A stretch of DNA of 64,000 bases from Herpetosiphon aurantiacus DSM 785 (GCA_000018565.1 CP000875.1:4355199-4419198), one strand, 5' to 3'. Positions 18,344-28,009 are shown, numbered from the stretch's first letter. The notes: a model not told the origin generated them from the sequence alone. A program made the numbers and translations.

Positions 18344-18967
18344 ATGTCAATTCAACAGGCCTATAACCAATGGGCCAGCAGCTACGATAACGATCGCAAC
18401 CGCACTCGCGACCTTGATCAACAGGTGATGCAGCAGCTTTTGCAAGGCCACCACTATCAAGCAATTTTGGAATTGGGTTGTGGTACTGGCAAAAATACCC
18501 AGTTTTTTAGCACGATTGGCACAGCAGTTGTGGCACTAGATTTTTCAAGCGGCATGTTGGAGCAAGCACGTAGCAAAATTAATGCTCAGCATGTGCAGTT
18601 TCAGCAAGCTGATTTAACCAAAGCATGGCCAGTTGCCAGGGCTTATTTCGATCTAGTCGTAACCAATTTGGTGCTTGAACATTTAGCTGATCTCGATCAT
18701 TTTTTTGCCCAAGCCAACCAAGCGCTCATGCCCAATGGTCAATTATTGATCTCCGAACTGCATCCATTTCGCCAATATCAAGGCTCGCAGGCGCGTTTTC
18801 AAGGCCAACACGGTCAAATTGAAGTTCCAGCATTTACCCATCATATCAGCGATTTTGGGCGAGCTGCCACGAAGCACGGCTTACAACTCAGCCAATTGCA
18901 CGAATATTGGCATGCTGATGATGCCAATCAAGCGCCACGTTTGCTAACGCTGAGCTGGCACAAATAA
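18344..18967 (+). CDS. Class I SAM-dependent methyltransferase
   Basis: The 207-residue protein opens with AYNQWASSYDNDRNRTRD, the substrate-proximal helix common in small-molecule methyltransferases of the UbiE/Methyltransf_11 type. Motif I is ILELGCGTGKNTQF. VVALDFSSGMLEQAR places the acidic ribose-binding residue, and FDLVVTNLVLEHLADLD gives motifs for the post-binding strand. The C-terminal part (LLISELHPFRQYQGSQA and the His-rich end) resembles biotin-pathway or quinone-type methyltransferases, but I cannot choose a substrate. It stands alone between repeats and the kinase gene. GGAG lies about 9 nt before the start. Confidence 0.85.
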   Translation: MSIQQAYNQWASSYDNDRNRTRDLDQQVMQQLLQGHHYQAILELGCGTGKNTQFFSTIGTAVVALDFSSGMLEQARSKINAQHVQFQQADLTKAWPVARAYFDLVVTNLVLEHLADLDHFFAQANQALMPNGQLLISELHPFRQYQGSQARFQGQHGQIEVPAFTHHISDFGRAATKHGLQLSQLHEYWHADDANQAPRLLTLSWHK

Positions 18968-19162
18968 GCGAACGCTGGCAGAGATTGTGCTAGCAATCAC
19001 CATTTAATTGCAGCGCTTGCAACGTCACTATGTACAATCACGTAGAAGCGCCAACATACTCTCAGCAGAATCTCAGCTTGCCAAGCCAGCCCAACTATTC
19101 ACAAAAGCCCTGAGATCGTCTAGACTGAGCCGACACAATGAGTTATTGTGAGGTCTTTTTAT

Positions 19163-21913
19163 ATGCAAGATCCCCAGTTGATTGGGCGCATGCTTAATCA
19201 TTTCAAAATTGTCGATAAACTTGGCCAAGGCGGCATGGCTATGGTTTATCGTGCTTACCAAGAAAACCTGAATCGTACTGTGGCGCTCAAATTGTTGCCA
19301 CCAGAGATGACGTTTGATCAAAGCTATATTGCGCGGTTCCAGCAAGAGGCGCGGGCCGCCGCAGGGCTTGAACATAGCCATATTGTGCCAATCTACGAAG
19401 TTGGCCAAGCTGAAGGCTTTTACTACATCGTCATGAAATATATTGAGGGCAATACGCTCAAGGAAAATATCGAGCAAGAAGCCCCAATGTCGGTTCATCG
19501 AGTGCTGGAGTTGCTTGAGCCAGTTGGCAAGGCGCTCGATTATGCCCATCGCAAGGGTGTCATTCACCGTGATATCAAGCCTTCGAATGTGATGCTCACG
19601 CCTGAAGGCTGGGTTTATTTGACCGACTTTGGCTTGGCTCGCGGTGGGAGCAGCGATTCGGGCTTGACCCAAGTTGGCACGGTGATGGGCACACCGGAAT
19701 ATATGTCGCCTGAGCAGGCTCAGGGCTTGACAGTTGGCGCTGCTAGCGATCTCTATGCCTTGGCGGTTATGGCTTACGAAATGCTGACCAAACAGATGCC
19801 ATTTGTCGCCAATAATGCCCAAGCTGTGCTTTTAGCGCGGGTTATTCGTGCACCACGCGCTCCCAGCGATCTGATTCCGACCATGCCATCGGCGGTCGAA
19901 GATGTCTTGATGAAGGCGTTGGCTCGCACGCCTGAGGCACGTTATCCAACAGCGGCGGCTTTTTTCGAGGCCTTGCGGCAAGCGAGTAATGGTGCACGGC
20001 CAAATGTGGCTGCGGCTACGCCATTTGCCCAAAATCAGCCAGCCCAATATGCGCCAACATCGCCGAGTAGCCCACAGGTCTATCCGCCAACGCCGCTGAG
20101 CAATCAACAGGCGGTTGCGCCGCATTACCCACCAACGCCGCTGAGCAATCAACAGGCGGTTGCGCCGCATTACCCGCCAACGCCAGTGAGCAATCAGCAG
20201 GTAATGCCGAATTATCCACCGACCAATCCCAGCAATCAACAAGTGGTGATCCATAGCCAATCGCCCTATGATGGCTATGTCGCGGCCAATACCCAAGCCA
20301 CTCGGCCAGCAATCATGCCAAATGCGGCCCAGCCAGCACAATATAACCAACAGCCAATTAGCCAACCCAGTCCAGTTGCCTATACAGGTGCTACCTCAGT
20401 TCTGCGCAACAAGCAAAAATTGACGATTTGGGTTGGCCTAGGGGTTTTGCTGTTGGTGGCAGTTGTGGTTGGGGTTATTTTGGCTTCTGGCAGTGATGCC
20501 GAAGATATTATTGCTCAAGGCGATGCTGCCTTTGAACGCCGTGGCGGCTTGATCGAAGCAATTAATCTCTACAAAGAAGCGACCGCTGCTGATGATGAGA
20601 GCTTCGAGGCCCACGAAAAACTAGCCATTACCTATCTGATGCGTGGCCAAACGCCTGATGCCGATCAAGCAATTCGTCAAGCAATTGCGATTGATGCCAA
20701 CCAAGCCAGTGCCCATGCTTGGCTCAGCCAAGTGCATTCCGATAATCGTCAATTTAATGAATCTTTGGCTGAAGCCGAAGAAGCCGTCCGTTTGGATGCG
20801 AATCATCCTTTGGCCTATATGGCGCGGGCTACTGCACGAGCTGATGTCGGCAACGAGCAAGGTGATAGCGAGTTGCTGGCCGATGCCTTGGCCGATACCA
20901 ATAAAGCAATCGAGCTGGCAACCAATCGTTCACGCTTTGAGCAAGCTATGGCCTACAGCGCCAAAGGCTACGTTCAATGGGTCACCTATCAAGATCAAAC
21001 CAGCCGCGACGCTGGCGCTGGCAAAGAATTTGTCGTCGATGGGATTGATAATTTCAATCGGGCGATTGGTTTGCAAGAGCAATTGCCGTTGCTGCGTAAT
21101 AATATTGGCTATTTTTACGCCGAACAAGCGCGGGTTGCCCTGCACCTCGGCGAAGATGAAACCGCAGCTCAGCGCTTTGAAAAAGCCTATCAATCATTCG
21201 ACGATGCCCTAGCGCTTGACCCAAATTATGGTTTGGCCTTTGCAGGCAAGGGTTGGACGCAAATTTACGAGCGTAAATATGAAGAAGCCCAGCAGTTTTT
21301 CGATCTAGCGCTTGAGCGTAACCAGCGTGACCCCAACGCCTTGAATGGACGAGCATTGACCAACTGGTGGCTGGGTCGCAACAACTCCAGCGATCCCCAA
21401 AGCGATTATGCCGCAGCGATTCGCGATTATGAAGCGGCGATTGCCGAAGCTCCATCGTGGCTATCGGTCTATGTCGATTTGGGTTATGTCTATCTCTACG
21501 ACACCAAAGATACTGATAAAGCCATCGAAACCTTTAAAAAGGCTTTGGAACGTGACCCGGAATACCCAAATGCAATTGCTGGCTTAGCCGATACCTACTA
21601 CGACACGCGCTACTATGATGAAGCGTTGAAGCTCTACGAACAAACGATTAATCTCCAGCCTGATTATGCGACGGCCTACCTCGGCAAAGCCAATATCTTG
21701 TACAATAACAAAGATTATGATGCAGCGATCGATCAATATAGCACGGCGCTTGATTATAATCCCTCGTTGAAAAATGCTTATATTGGCAAAGCCTATTGCT
21801 ATCAAGCCAAAGGCGATATCGACGAGGCTCGCCAAGTTTTGCAAGATGGATTAGAATCAGTGGCCTATGTTGATCAATCCGAATTGCAAACTATTTTGGA
21901 TAAGATGAAGTAA
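19163..21913 (+). CDS. Transmembrane Ser/Thr kinase with TPR ectodomain
   Basis: The ATG at 19163 follows GTGAGG by 9 nt; an in-frame GTG at 19148 overlaps that site and is less likely. The cytoplasmic kinase domain (about 14-275) has GQGGMAMVYRA, Lys43, HRDIKPSN with Asp137, DFGLAR with Asp155 and GTPEYMSPEQA, so it should be active. A Pro-Gln-rich linker (about 280-415) contains 15-residue tandem repeats. One membrane helix (about 420-442, WVGLGVLLLVAVVVGVILAS) leads to a C-terminal region of TPR units, such as AIAGLADTYYDTRYYDEALKLYEQ. This is PknB-like topology with TPRs in place of PASTA domains. The next gene starts on its stop codon. The signal it senses is unknown. Confidence 0.9.
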   Translation: MQDPQLIGRMLNHFKIVDKLGQGGMAMVYRAYQENLNRTVALKLLPPEMTFDQSYIARFQQEARAAAGLEHSHIVPIYEVGQAEGFYYIVMKYIEGNTLKENIEQEAPMSVHRVLELLEPVGKALDYAHRKGVIHRDIKPSNVMLTPEGWVYLTDFGLARGGSSDSGLTQVGTVMGTPEYMSPEQAQGLTVGAASDLYALAVMAYEMLTKQMPFVANNAQAVLLARVIRAPRAPSDLIPTMPSAVEDVLMKALARTPEARYPTAAAFFEALRQASNGARPNVAAATPFAQNQPAQYAPTSPSSPQVYPPTPLSNQQAVAPHYPPTPLSNQQAVAPHYPPTPVSNQQVMPNYPPTNPSNQQVVIHSQSPYDGYVAANTQATRPAIMPNAAQPAQYNQQPISQPSPVAYTGATSVLRNKQKLTIWVGLGVLLLVAVVVGVILASGSDAEDIIAQGDAAFERRGGLIEAINLYKEATAADDESFEAHEKLAITYLMRGQTPDADQAIRQAIAIDANQASAHAWLSQVHSDNRQFNESLAEAEEAVRLDANHPLAYMARATARADVGNEQGDSELLADALADTNKAIELATNRSRFEQAMAYSAKGYVQWVTYQDQTSRDAGAGKEFVVDGIDNFNRAIGLQEQLPLLRNNIGYFYAEQARVALHLGEDETAAQRFEKAYQSFDDALALDPNYGLAFAGKGWTQIYERKYEEAQQFFDLALERNQRDPNALNGRALTNWWLGRNNSSDPQSDYAAAIRDYEAAIAEAPSWLSVYVDLGYVYLYDTKDTDKAIETFKKALERDPEYPNAIAGLADTYYDTRYYDEALKLYEQTINLQPDYATAYLGKANILYNNKDYDAAIDQYSTALDYNPSLKNAYIGKAYCYQAKGDIDEARQVLQDGLESVAYVDQSELQTILDKMK
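20081..20257 (+). repeat. 45-bp tandem repeats in the kinase linker
   Basis: Two units of 45 bp (20081-20125 and 20126-20170) differ at very few bases. A diverged 42-bp unit (20171-20212) and a more diverged fourth follow. Each encodes a variant of YPPTPLSNQQAVAPH. The near-identity of the first two units at the DNA level points to recent slippage or unequal exchange. Confidence 0.85.
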
Positions 21914-22194
21914 TGCGACCAATTATTCTGGCACTTCCAGCAGTCTTTATGTGCTGCGGCATCATCTGGATGGCGGCAGCCACCACCTTTTTATCCAACA
22001 AAACAGGCCGTGTGACCGATCTACGCCGTTTGTTTGGTCGAATGAGCCTGATCGTCGGAGCGGTTATTTTGGTTTGGGCGGGTGTAGTAATCGCCATGGA
22101 TATTGTCAAAATTGCCTATCCCTTGGTGTTTGCGGTGGTTGGGGGCTTATTACTGTTTCAAGGCTGGGCGTTTAGCCGTTTCAAACTTTTTTAA
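21913..22194 (+). CDS. Small three-helix membrane protein of unknown function
   Basis: The ATG shares its A with the stop codon of the kinase gene (TAATG), which indicates translational coupling. The 93 residues contain three hydrophobic stretches: about 3-24 (LALPAVFMCCGIIWMAAATT), 42-62 (LIVGAVILVWAGVVIAMDI) and 65-86 (AYPLVFAVVGGLLLFQGWAF), joined by short basic loops (NKTGRVTDLRRLFGR). I do not recognise the family. The coupling to the kinase suggests it accompanies that protein in the membrane, for instance as a stabiliser or accessory subunit, but this is inference only. Confidence 0.7.
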   Translation: MRPIILALPAVFMCCGIIWMAAATTFLSNKTGRVTDLRRLFGRMSLIVGAVILVWAGVVIAMDIVKIAYPLVFAVVGGLLLFQGWAFSRFKLF

Positions 22195-22213
22195 CCGAAT
22201 CAAGGAGTCTGTT

Positions 22214-22741
22214 ATGGCGGTTGTACCACTGATCGAGCTTGGAAATCCGTTGTTACGCCAGCCAGCAACTCCATTTGCCGACCCAACCAGCCCCGAAGTG
22301 GCCCGCATTTTGAACGACATGCGCGATACCTTGGCCGATATGCGACAACGAATTGGCTATGGCCGAGGTATTGCCGCACCGCAAATTGGCGTGCTCAAGC
22401 GCTTGATTTTGATTGATACCCCCGACACCAATTTAGTGCTAGTCAACCCGCGTTTTGAGCGCTGGAGCCGCGAGGAAGACGAACGCTATGAATCATGTTT
22501 TAGCTTTCCTGGCATTTGGGGTTTGGTGCAACGCCCACTTGGTGTAACTGTGGTCGCCTATACGTTGGCGGGCGAGGAGCAACGCATCGAAGCGAGTGGC
22601 AGCCTCTCACGCATTATTCAGCACGAAATGGATCATCTTGATGGCTTTGTTTGGCTTGATCGTGGCCCTGATTTGCACAGCCTCTGCACCACCCAAGAAT
22701 ATGAAAAACGCTATATTAGCCGCGAACGCGAATCACATTAA
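22214..22741 (+). CDS. def: Peptide deformylase
   Basis: The start at 22214 is set by AAGGAG 6 nt upstream and by the conserved opening (PLIELGNPLLRQPATPF); the frame extends upstream over the previous gene without support. The 175-residue enzyme removes the formyl group from nascent N-terminal methionine. Metal-site motifs are GRGIAAPQIG, ESCFSFPGIWG and HEMDHLDG, which supply Gln, Cys and two His ligands plus the catalytic Glu. The middle motif normally reads EGCLS, so Gly to Ser and Leu to Phe are changes that leave the ligand intact. Its 3' end overlaps the convergent gene by 9 bp. Confidence 0.93.
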   Translation: MAVVPLIELGNPLLRQPATPFADPTSPEVARILNDMRDTLADMRQRIGYGRGIAAPQIGVLKRLILIDTPDTNLVLVNPRFERWSREEDERYESCFSFPGIWGLVQRPLGVTVVAYTLAGEEQRIEASGSLSRIIQHEMDHLDGFVWLDRGPDLHSLCTTQEYEKRYISRERESH

Positions 22742-23080
22742 TACTGTGAGCATGGTTTGGGCTGCTTGAGCCGCTAGTTGCGCATGGCGATCGTCGATTC
22801 CATAGACCGCAATGTAAATCGTAACCTCGGCGTTGGTCGTAGCATTCAAGGGTTTGGGTGGGTTGCTCCACGAATTATGCCCATTGGCCTCAGTTCGCGA
22901 AACATAACAAACTTGATCGCCCGTATCCAACAGCAATTTACAATGGCCCAACCACTCAGGCGCAGCGGTGCAAATGCACTCATCAGCAGCTTGTAAGGCG
23001 GCCTCAAATAGCGCTTGAATTGAGGTTGTTGGCGAAACTGCGAGTTGAGCAACAATAGTTGCTGCGCCAATTTCTAGCAT
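22733..23080 (-). CDS. Hypothetical protein next to a CobW-type GTPase
   Basis: This 115-residue protein lies 12 bp downstream of the GTPase gene on the same strand and is probably co-transcribed. It begins with a hydrophobic-amphipathic helix (IGAATIVAQLAVSPTTSIQA), has a cysteine pair in DECICTAAPEW and further cysteines in GHCKLL and DQVCYVSR, then two short beta-rich stretches (AEVTIYIAVYGI) and an Ala-Gln-rich C-terminal helix. I do not recognise a family. The cysteines and the neighbour suggest a link to metal handling, but nothing in the sequence proves it. Its 3' end overlaps the def gene. Confidence 0.6.
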   Translation of the reverse strand: MLEIGAATIVAQLAVSPTTSIQALFEAALQAADECICTAAPEWLGHCKLLLDTGDQVCYVSRTEANGHNSWSNPPKPLNATTNAEVTIYIAVYGIDDRHAQLAAQAAQTMLTVLM

Positions 23081-23092
23081 GCTTTGGCTCCT

Positions 23093-23701
23093 CTAGCGCA
23101 GTGGCTCACTAAATGCCCGCACCATCAACGTTGTGGCCGCAGGATCATCAGCGGTAAATGGAATCACTGGCACATCGGGGCGTAAACTGCGAATCTCGGC
23201 GGCGACATGCTCAAGCACGCTTGGCTCTACTAAATCGCTTTTGGGCAGCACAATCACATCGGCGATGTTAATTTGGCCGCGCAATAATTGGCCCAAGCCA
23301 TAACTATCGTGCCACATTTTGCCAAAGCGCACCGGATCGACCAACGCAATAAAGCGCCAATTGATCTGGCTAATCATCGGGTGTTGCAAACTGGCTTTGA
23401 GCAATTCGGGTTTAGCAATGCCGCTAGCTTCGAGCAGCAGCCAATCTGGCTCATAATGTTCGCTCAAGCGTTGCACGGTAATTTGCAAGGGCAAGGCCAA
23501 ATCGCAACAAACGCAGCCAGCACGCAGCTCGCGCACGGTCATGCCCTGCGATTGCAAATAGCGCCCATCGATGCCGACGCTGCCACGCTCGTTTTCAATA
23601 ATTGCCACGTACTCGCCACGGTCGGCCAAGGCATTGGCAACCGCCAACAACAAGGTCGTCTTGCCAGTTCCCAAAAATCCGGTTAATACTGCCGCTCGCA
23701 T
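23093..23701 (-). CDS. Short CobW/G3E-family GTPase
   Basis: The ATG at 23701 is preferred: GGAGGG lies 7 nt upstream, whereas a TTG two codons earlier nearly touches that site. The 202 residues have the Walker A GFLGTGKTT, the GCVCCDL metal-binding motif diagnostic of the COG0523/CobW branch, the ALVDPVRF and ASGIAKP segments and a KSDLV guanine-specificity motif. It stops after the GTPase core; the C-terminal CobW_C domain of the usual 300-400-residue proteins is absent. Family members insert or traffic zinc, cobalt or nickel. Which metal is served here cannot be read from the sequence. The 115-residue partner follows directly. Confidence 0.85.
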   Translation of the reverse strand: MRAAVLTGFLGTGKTTLLLAVANALADRGEYVAIIENERGSVGIDGRYLQSQGMTVRELRAGCVCCDLALPLQITVQRLSEHYEPDWLLLEASGIAKPELLKASLQHPMISQINWRFIALVDPVRFGKMWHDSYGLGQLLRGQINIADVIVLPKSDLVEPSVLEHVAAEIRSLRPDVPVIPFTADDPAATTLMVRAFSEPLR

Positions 23702-23762
23702 CGCCAAGCCCTCCGATTAATCCATCAATTGTATTATATGCCAGATGTTTAATCAGCGTCGG

Positions 23763-26396
23763 CTAATGCAGCAAGCCTTCATCGCGGGCGATGGCTACGG
23801 CTTCGGTACGGCTGCGGGCATTCAGTTTGCCCAACAAATTGTTGACATGGCGTTTAACCGTGCCAATCGCAATCACCAAGCGCTCGGCAATTTCAGCATT
23901 GCTATGGCCTAAAGCCAATAATTTTAGTACTTCGATTTCGCGTTCGCTGAGTGGTTCGTTAAGGCTTTGAGCAGCGCTGGACGTGCTACTTTGTTGCAGC
24001 ATGGCCGCCACAATCGCCGCCCGTTGCGCAGCATAGCTTGTGCCTTCACGCAGTAATTGGGCCAAGCCAGCGCCAGCATCAATAAACGTGCGCAAAGCTC
24101 CTTCTTGCTCGCTGATCGCCAAGGCTTGCTCTAGCTGGGTTTGGGCTGGTTTGAGATTATGTTGAGCGGCATAAGCGAGAGCCAAGGTCAGCAGCCATTC
24201 AAGCCGATTGCCCCCAAATTTGAGCGTTTGTTCAAGCAATGGCTGAGCTAGTTGCAAGGCTTGGGCTGGCTCGTTATTGGCAATCAACCAGCGGGCGTAG
24301 GTATTGGCCGCGCTGACCTGCTGCCATTGCCATGTCGTTTTTTGCACGGTCTGCGCCCAGCGCCGCACTGTCGCTACATCGCCCAAAATCAAGGCCATCC
24401 GCGCTTGCGAGGCTTGAACTTCGTTGATAAAGCGCCCAACATTGTTGCGCTGGGCAAAATGCAAGGCTTGCTCAGTCGAGGCTTGGCTGCTGCGCCGCTC
24501 GTTGTTGGCATGCTCAACCCGCGCCCGCAAACGGTAGCCATCGGTGGCAATATCCAAATAGCCATTAATTTGAGCAATGGCAATCGCTTGTTCAGCATGA
24601 ATTTGGGCTTCCTCAAGCTGATTCCATTCGTAGCAAACTTCGCCCAAGCCAACGTGAATCAAGCCTAAGGCTGGCACTTGATGCCAACCACGTTCGCTGG
24701 CTAGCTCGATGCCCCGCCGATAGGTCGCGGCAGCTTTGCGTAAATGGCCTTGTTGGGCCTGAATTTGGCCAAGATCGGCTATCGCCAAGAGCATAGCAAA
24801 GGTGTTGCCGCTACGCTGATTGATCGCAACTGCATCGCTCGCAGCGGCCACAGCAATGGTTAAGTTGCCAGTCAGCCGAGCCGATACGGTCAAATTGCCC
24901 AATAAAATCCCGCGCAATACCAAATCGTCATGTTCAACCAGTTCAAGCGCTGCCTGTGAATGCTGCATCGAATGCTCAATATTATCGCCAAAGCGTAACA
25001 GCACCGCCTCGATTGTGGCAATTTCGGCGTTGGCCCGCGCTTGTTCAGCTTGGGGCAAGGCTTCGAGATGGGCACGAGCCTGTTGGAGATGTTCTTCAAT
25101 CCCTAAAATATCGACCGTCAATAATTGCGACCAAGCAGCAATCAAGGCCAAATGGCTCGATTGGCTCAGCTGAATCGCTGGCAACCGCGCCAGCCAACTG
25201 CGCACGCTCAAAGCTTCGCCACGCATCAAGGCATCACGGCCAAACTGAGCAATCAAGTTGGCGGCTTGTTGATGATCGTTGGCCGCAAGGCTATAGTTGA
25301 TTGCACTGTTTAGATCGTTGTTGGCAGCATGCCAAGCGCTGGCACGTTGCAAAAATTCGGCAGGAGCTTGTGGATCAAGCTGCTGGAGCCGAAAACGCAA
25401 AAATTCAGCAAACAAATGGTGATAGCGATACCAGCGTCGCTCATCATCAAGTGCCACCAAAAAGAGCTGAGCATCAGCTAATTGCGCCAACATCTGTGCC
25501 CCAGTGCCTGGCTGCCAATCCAGCAGTTGGTCACATAAAGCTCCGGTCAGGCGCTCGGCAACACTGGTAGCTAGCAGAAATTCAAGCGTTGCTGGATCAA
25601 GCTGATCAAGCACTTCTTCGGCCAAATAATCGAAAATATAACGATGGCTACCGCTAAATCCGCTCAATATTTGCTGCACATTGGCCCGATCTTTCGCCGA
25701 AAGTGCGGCTAATTGAATGCCAGCGACCCAGCCCTCGGTGCGTTCAGTCAGCCAATCGATTGTGCTTTGATCAGGCAAATCGCCAAGGGTTTGCGCTAAT
25801 AATTGGGCGGTTTCAGCTGAATTGAATTGCAGCACGCTGGCATCAAGCTCAGTCAAATAACCTTTGCCGCGCCAACGACCCAAGGGCAATGGCGGCACAT
25901 TACGACTAGCAATAATCAGGTGGAGTTGGGCAGGCAATTGATCGATCAGCCAAGCCAAGGCACGATGCACAACCTGAGCATCAATCCAATGATAATCATC
26001 GAGCACCAGCAGCATTGGGGCTGGCTGGGCCACACTAATTTCGTTGATCAATAAAGTTAAAACGGCTTCAATCGCTGGTTGTTGTAAACCATTCAACAGC
26101 GCCATGGCATTGCGGCCAAGCGTTGGCTCTAGCGTTTGCAGGGCCACAATTAAATAGCGAGCAAAGCGAATTGCATCATTATCGTTGCTATCGAGGGTGA
26201 GCCAAGCCACCCGCTGACGAGCATTAGCCAAGCTACTAAGCAAGGTGGTTTTGCCACTGCCTGCACTGGCGGTAATTAAGCTCACTCGCCCACGACAGGT
26301 CAAGCGTTCAAGCACATGCTGGCGCTCAACCAACGTACTGGGAATCTGGGGAGCCGCCAACTTGGTTAATAAAACTAATTGATGCAAATCGCTCAT
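23763..26396 (-). CDS. MalT-like LuxR-family transcriptional regulator (LAL type)
   Basis: The 877-residue protein has the three parts of large ATP-binding LuxR regulators. The N-terminal NTPase has a Walker A at 46-51 (ASAGSGKTT) and a Walker B with Asp133-Asp134 (LLVLDDYHWID), plus the winged-helix segment LDPATLEFLLATSVAERLTG. A long superhelical TPR-like middle runs from about 330 to 790. The last 60 residues are a LuxR helix-turn-helix (LSEREIEVLKLLALGHSNAE, then IGTVKRHVNNLLGKLNARSR). It starts two turns downstream of guaA on the same strand, separated by a perfect hairpin. The effector and targets are unknown; no obvious sugar operon is adjacent. Confidence 0.92.
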   Translation of the reverse strand: MSDLHQLVLLTKLAAPQIPSTLVERQHVLERLTCRGRVSLITASAGSGKTTLLSSLANARQRVAWLTLDSNDNDAIRFARYLIVALQTLEPTLGRNAMALLNGLQQPAIEAVLTLLINEISVAQPAPMLLVLDDYHWIDAQVVHRALAWLIDQLPAQLHLIIASRNVPPLPLGRWRGKGYLTELDASVLQFNSAETAQLLAQTLGDLPDQSTIDWLTERTEGWVAGIQLAALSAKDRANVQQILSGFSGSHRYIFDYLAEEVLDQLDPATLEFLLATSVAERLTGALCDQLLDWQPGTGAQMLAQLADAQLFLVALDDERRWYRYHHLFAEFLRFRLQQLDPQAPAEFLQRASAWHAANNDLNSAINYSLAANDHQQAANLIAQFGRDALMRGEALSVRSWLARLPAIQLSQSSHLALIAAWSQLLTVDILGIEEHLQQARAHLEALPQAEQARANAEIATIEAVLLRFGDNIEHSMQHSQAALELVEHDDLVLRGILLGNLTVSARLTGNLTIAVAAASDAVAINQRSGNTFAMLLAIADLGQIQAQQGHLRKAAATYRRGIELASERGWHQVPALGLIHVGLGEVCYEWNQLEEAQIHAEQAIAIAQINGYLDIATDGYRLRARVEHANNERRSSQASTEQALHFAQRNNVGRFINEVQASQARMALILGDVATVRRWAQTVQKTTWQWQQVSAANTYARWLIANNEPAQALQLAQPLLEQTLKFGGNRLEWLLTLALAYAAQHNLKPAQTQLEQALAISEQEGALRTFIDAGAGLAQLLREGTSYAAQRAAIVAAMLQQSSTSSAAQSLNEPLSEREIEVLKLLALGHSNAEIAERLVIAIGTVKRHVNNLLGKLNARSRTEAVAIARDEGLLH

Positions 26397-26409
26397 AGTG
26401 CTCTTTTTG

Positions 26410-26439
26410 CAACATCGGCCATTTTGGTGGCCGATGTTG
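26410..26439 (-). terminator. Perfect hairpin between guaA and the LuxR gene
   Basis: CAACATCGGCCA and TGGCCGATGTTG form a 12-bp perfect stem with a 6-nt loop. No T-tract follows on the minus strand (CAAAAAGAG instead), so it may attenuate rather than terminate, or protect the guaA message end. Confidence 0.55.
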
Positions 26440-26464
26440 CTGCTAGGATGACTGGGCTTTTAGA

Positions 26465-28009
26465 TTATTCCCATTCGATTGTGGCTGGTGGTTTTGATGA
26501 AATATCATACACCACCCGATTAACTCCCGTCACCTCGTTGACAATGCGGCTGGAGACTTTGGCCAACAATTCATAGGGCAAGCGAGCCCAATCGGCGGTC
26601 ATAAAATCTTCGGTGCTCACCGCACGAATCGCAATGGTATCGGCATAGGTGCGATAATCACCCATCACGCCGACACTTTGCACTGGCAACAACACCGCAA
26701 AGGCCTGCTGCGTCGCGCGATACAAGCCTGCTGCCCGCAATTCTTCAAGGAAAATTGCATCGGCATGGCGCAAGGTTTCTAAGCGCTCAAAGCTGATTGC
26801 GCCCAGCAACCGCACCGCTAAACCTGGCCCAGGGAAGGGATGTCGCCAGACCCAATCTTCGGGCAAACCCAAGGCCAAACCGGCTGCCCGCACTTCATCC
26901 TTAAACAGCATGCGTAATGGCTCGATCACCTTGAGTTTCATATCATCGGGCAAGCCGCCAACATTATGATGGGTTTTGATCTTGACTGCCACATTGCGAT
27001 CTGGCGCTGTCGATTCGATCACATCGGGATAGAGCGTGCCTTGTACCAAATAGGCCGCGTCATCGAGGTTACGGGCTTCGCGCTCGAAAATGCGAATAAA
27101 TTTTTCGCCGATGATCTTGCGTTTTTGCTCAGGATCGGTCACGCCTGCCAGTGCTGCCAAAAATTCTTCAGCGGCATCAACCGTAATCAATTCGATTTGG
27201 AAGTGATCGCGGAAGGTGCGTGAAACTTGCTCGGCCTCGCCGCGGCGCAACAAACCGTTATCGACAAAAATACAGGTCAAGCGTTCGACAATGGCTTGGT
27301 GGGCCAACAACGCTGCTACCGCCGAATCAACTCCACCGCTGAGCGCACAAATCACTTGGCCGCTGGGCGCTTGCTGCTGAATTCGCTCAACCGCCTCTTG
27401 GATAAAGTGGCTAGGCTGCCAACTGCCAGCACATGCGCAAATGCGGTAGAGAAAATTGTGCAGCACTTGCTTGCCATAGGGTGAGTGCACGACCTCAGGG
27501 TGAAATTGCAAGCCATACCAGCGTCGATCTTCATCGGCAGCAGCGGCATAGGGCGAGTTGGGGCTGATCGCGATTGGATGCCAGCCAGCAGGCAGGGTTT
27601 CCAAGCGATCGCCGTGGCTCATCCACACCGAATGTTCGGTCGGAATATCGGCTAAGAGTGGCGATTCAGCGGTAATGGTAATCACGGCATGGCCAAATTC
27701 GCGGTCGTTGGAAGGCTCGACTTTGCCACCCAAATGATGGGCCTGCAATTGCAAACCATAGCAAATGCCCAACACAGGCAGGTTGCTGGCCAAAACCCAT
27801 GCTGGCAGTTGCGGCGCACCCTCGGCATAGACGCTATTCGGCCCACCCGAAAGAATGATGCCTTTGGGGTTGAGCGCAGCAACCGTGGCCTCGTCGGCAT
27901 CGAACCGCACTAACTCGCTATAAACGCCCGCTTCACGAACCCGCCGCACAATCAATTGACTATATTGTGAGCCATAATCAAGCACCACAATTGCTTCATT
28001 CTGTGTCAT
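26465..28009 (-). CDS. guaA: GMP synthase (glutamine-hydrolysing)
   Basis: The ATG at 28009 follows GAGGAAAC and gives the usual 514 residues. The class I amidotransferase half carries Cys83 (GICYGLQ) with His170 and Glu172 (GLQFHPEV). The ATP pyrophosphatase half carries the P-loop SGGVDS at 224-229. The C-terminal dimerisation domain ends [16 protein letters not shown], the hallmark end of GuaA. It converts XMP to GMP using glutamine and ATP. The gene stands alone, followed by a hairpin and the LuxR regulator. The upstream region is filled by repeats and I see no guanine riboswitch in it. Confidence 0.97.
   Translation of the reverse strand: MTQNEAIVVLDYGSQYSQLIVRRVREAGVYSELVRFDADEATVAALNPKGIILSGGPNSVYAEGAPQLPAWVLASNLPVLGICYGLQLQAHHLGGKVEPSNDREFGHAVITITAESPLLADIPTEHSVWMSHGDRLETLPAGWHPIAISPNSPYAAAADEDRRWYGLQFHPEVVHSPYGKQVLHNFLYRICACAGSWQPSHFIQEAVERIQQQAPSGQVICALSGGVDSAVAALLAHQAIVERLTCIFVDNGLLRRGEAEQVSRTFRDHFQIELITVDAAEEFLAALAGVTDPEQKRKIIGEKFIRIFEREARNLDDAAYLVQGTLYPDVIESTAPDRNVAVKIKTHHNVGGLPDDMKLKVIEPLRMLFKDEVRAAGLALGLPEDWVWRHPFPGPGLAVRLLGAISFERLETLRHADAIFLEELRAAGLYRATQQAFAVLLPVQSVGVMGDYRTYADTIAIRAVSTEDFMTADWARLPYELLAKVSSRIVNEVTGVNRVVYDISSKPPATIEWE

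Noticed and set aside
19832-20365. Minus-strand open frame opposite the first kinase's linker
   Set aside because: The product is a Trp-Arg-Ile-Ala repeat, caused by the 45-bp tandem repeats in the real gene; no start signal.
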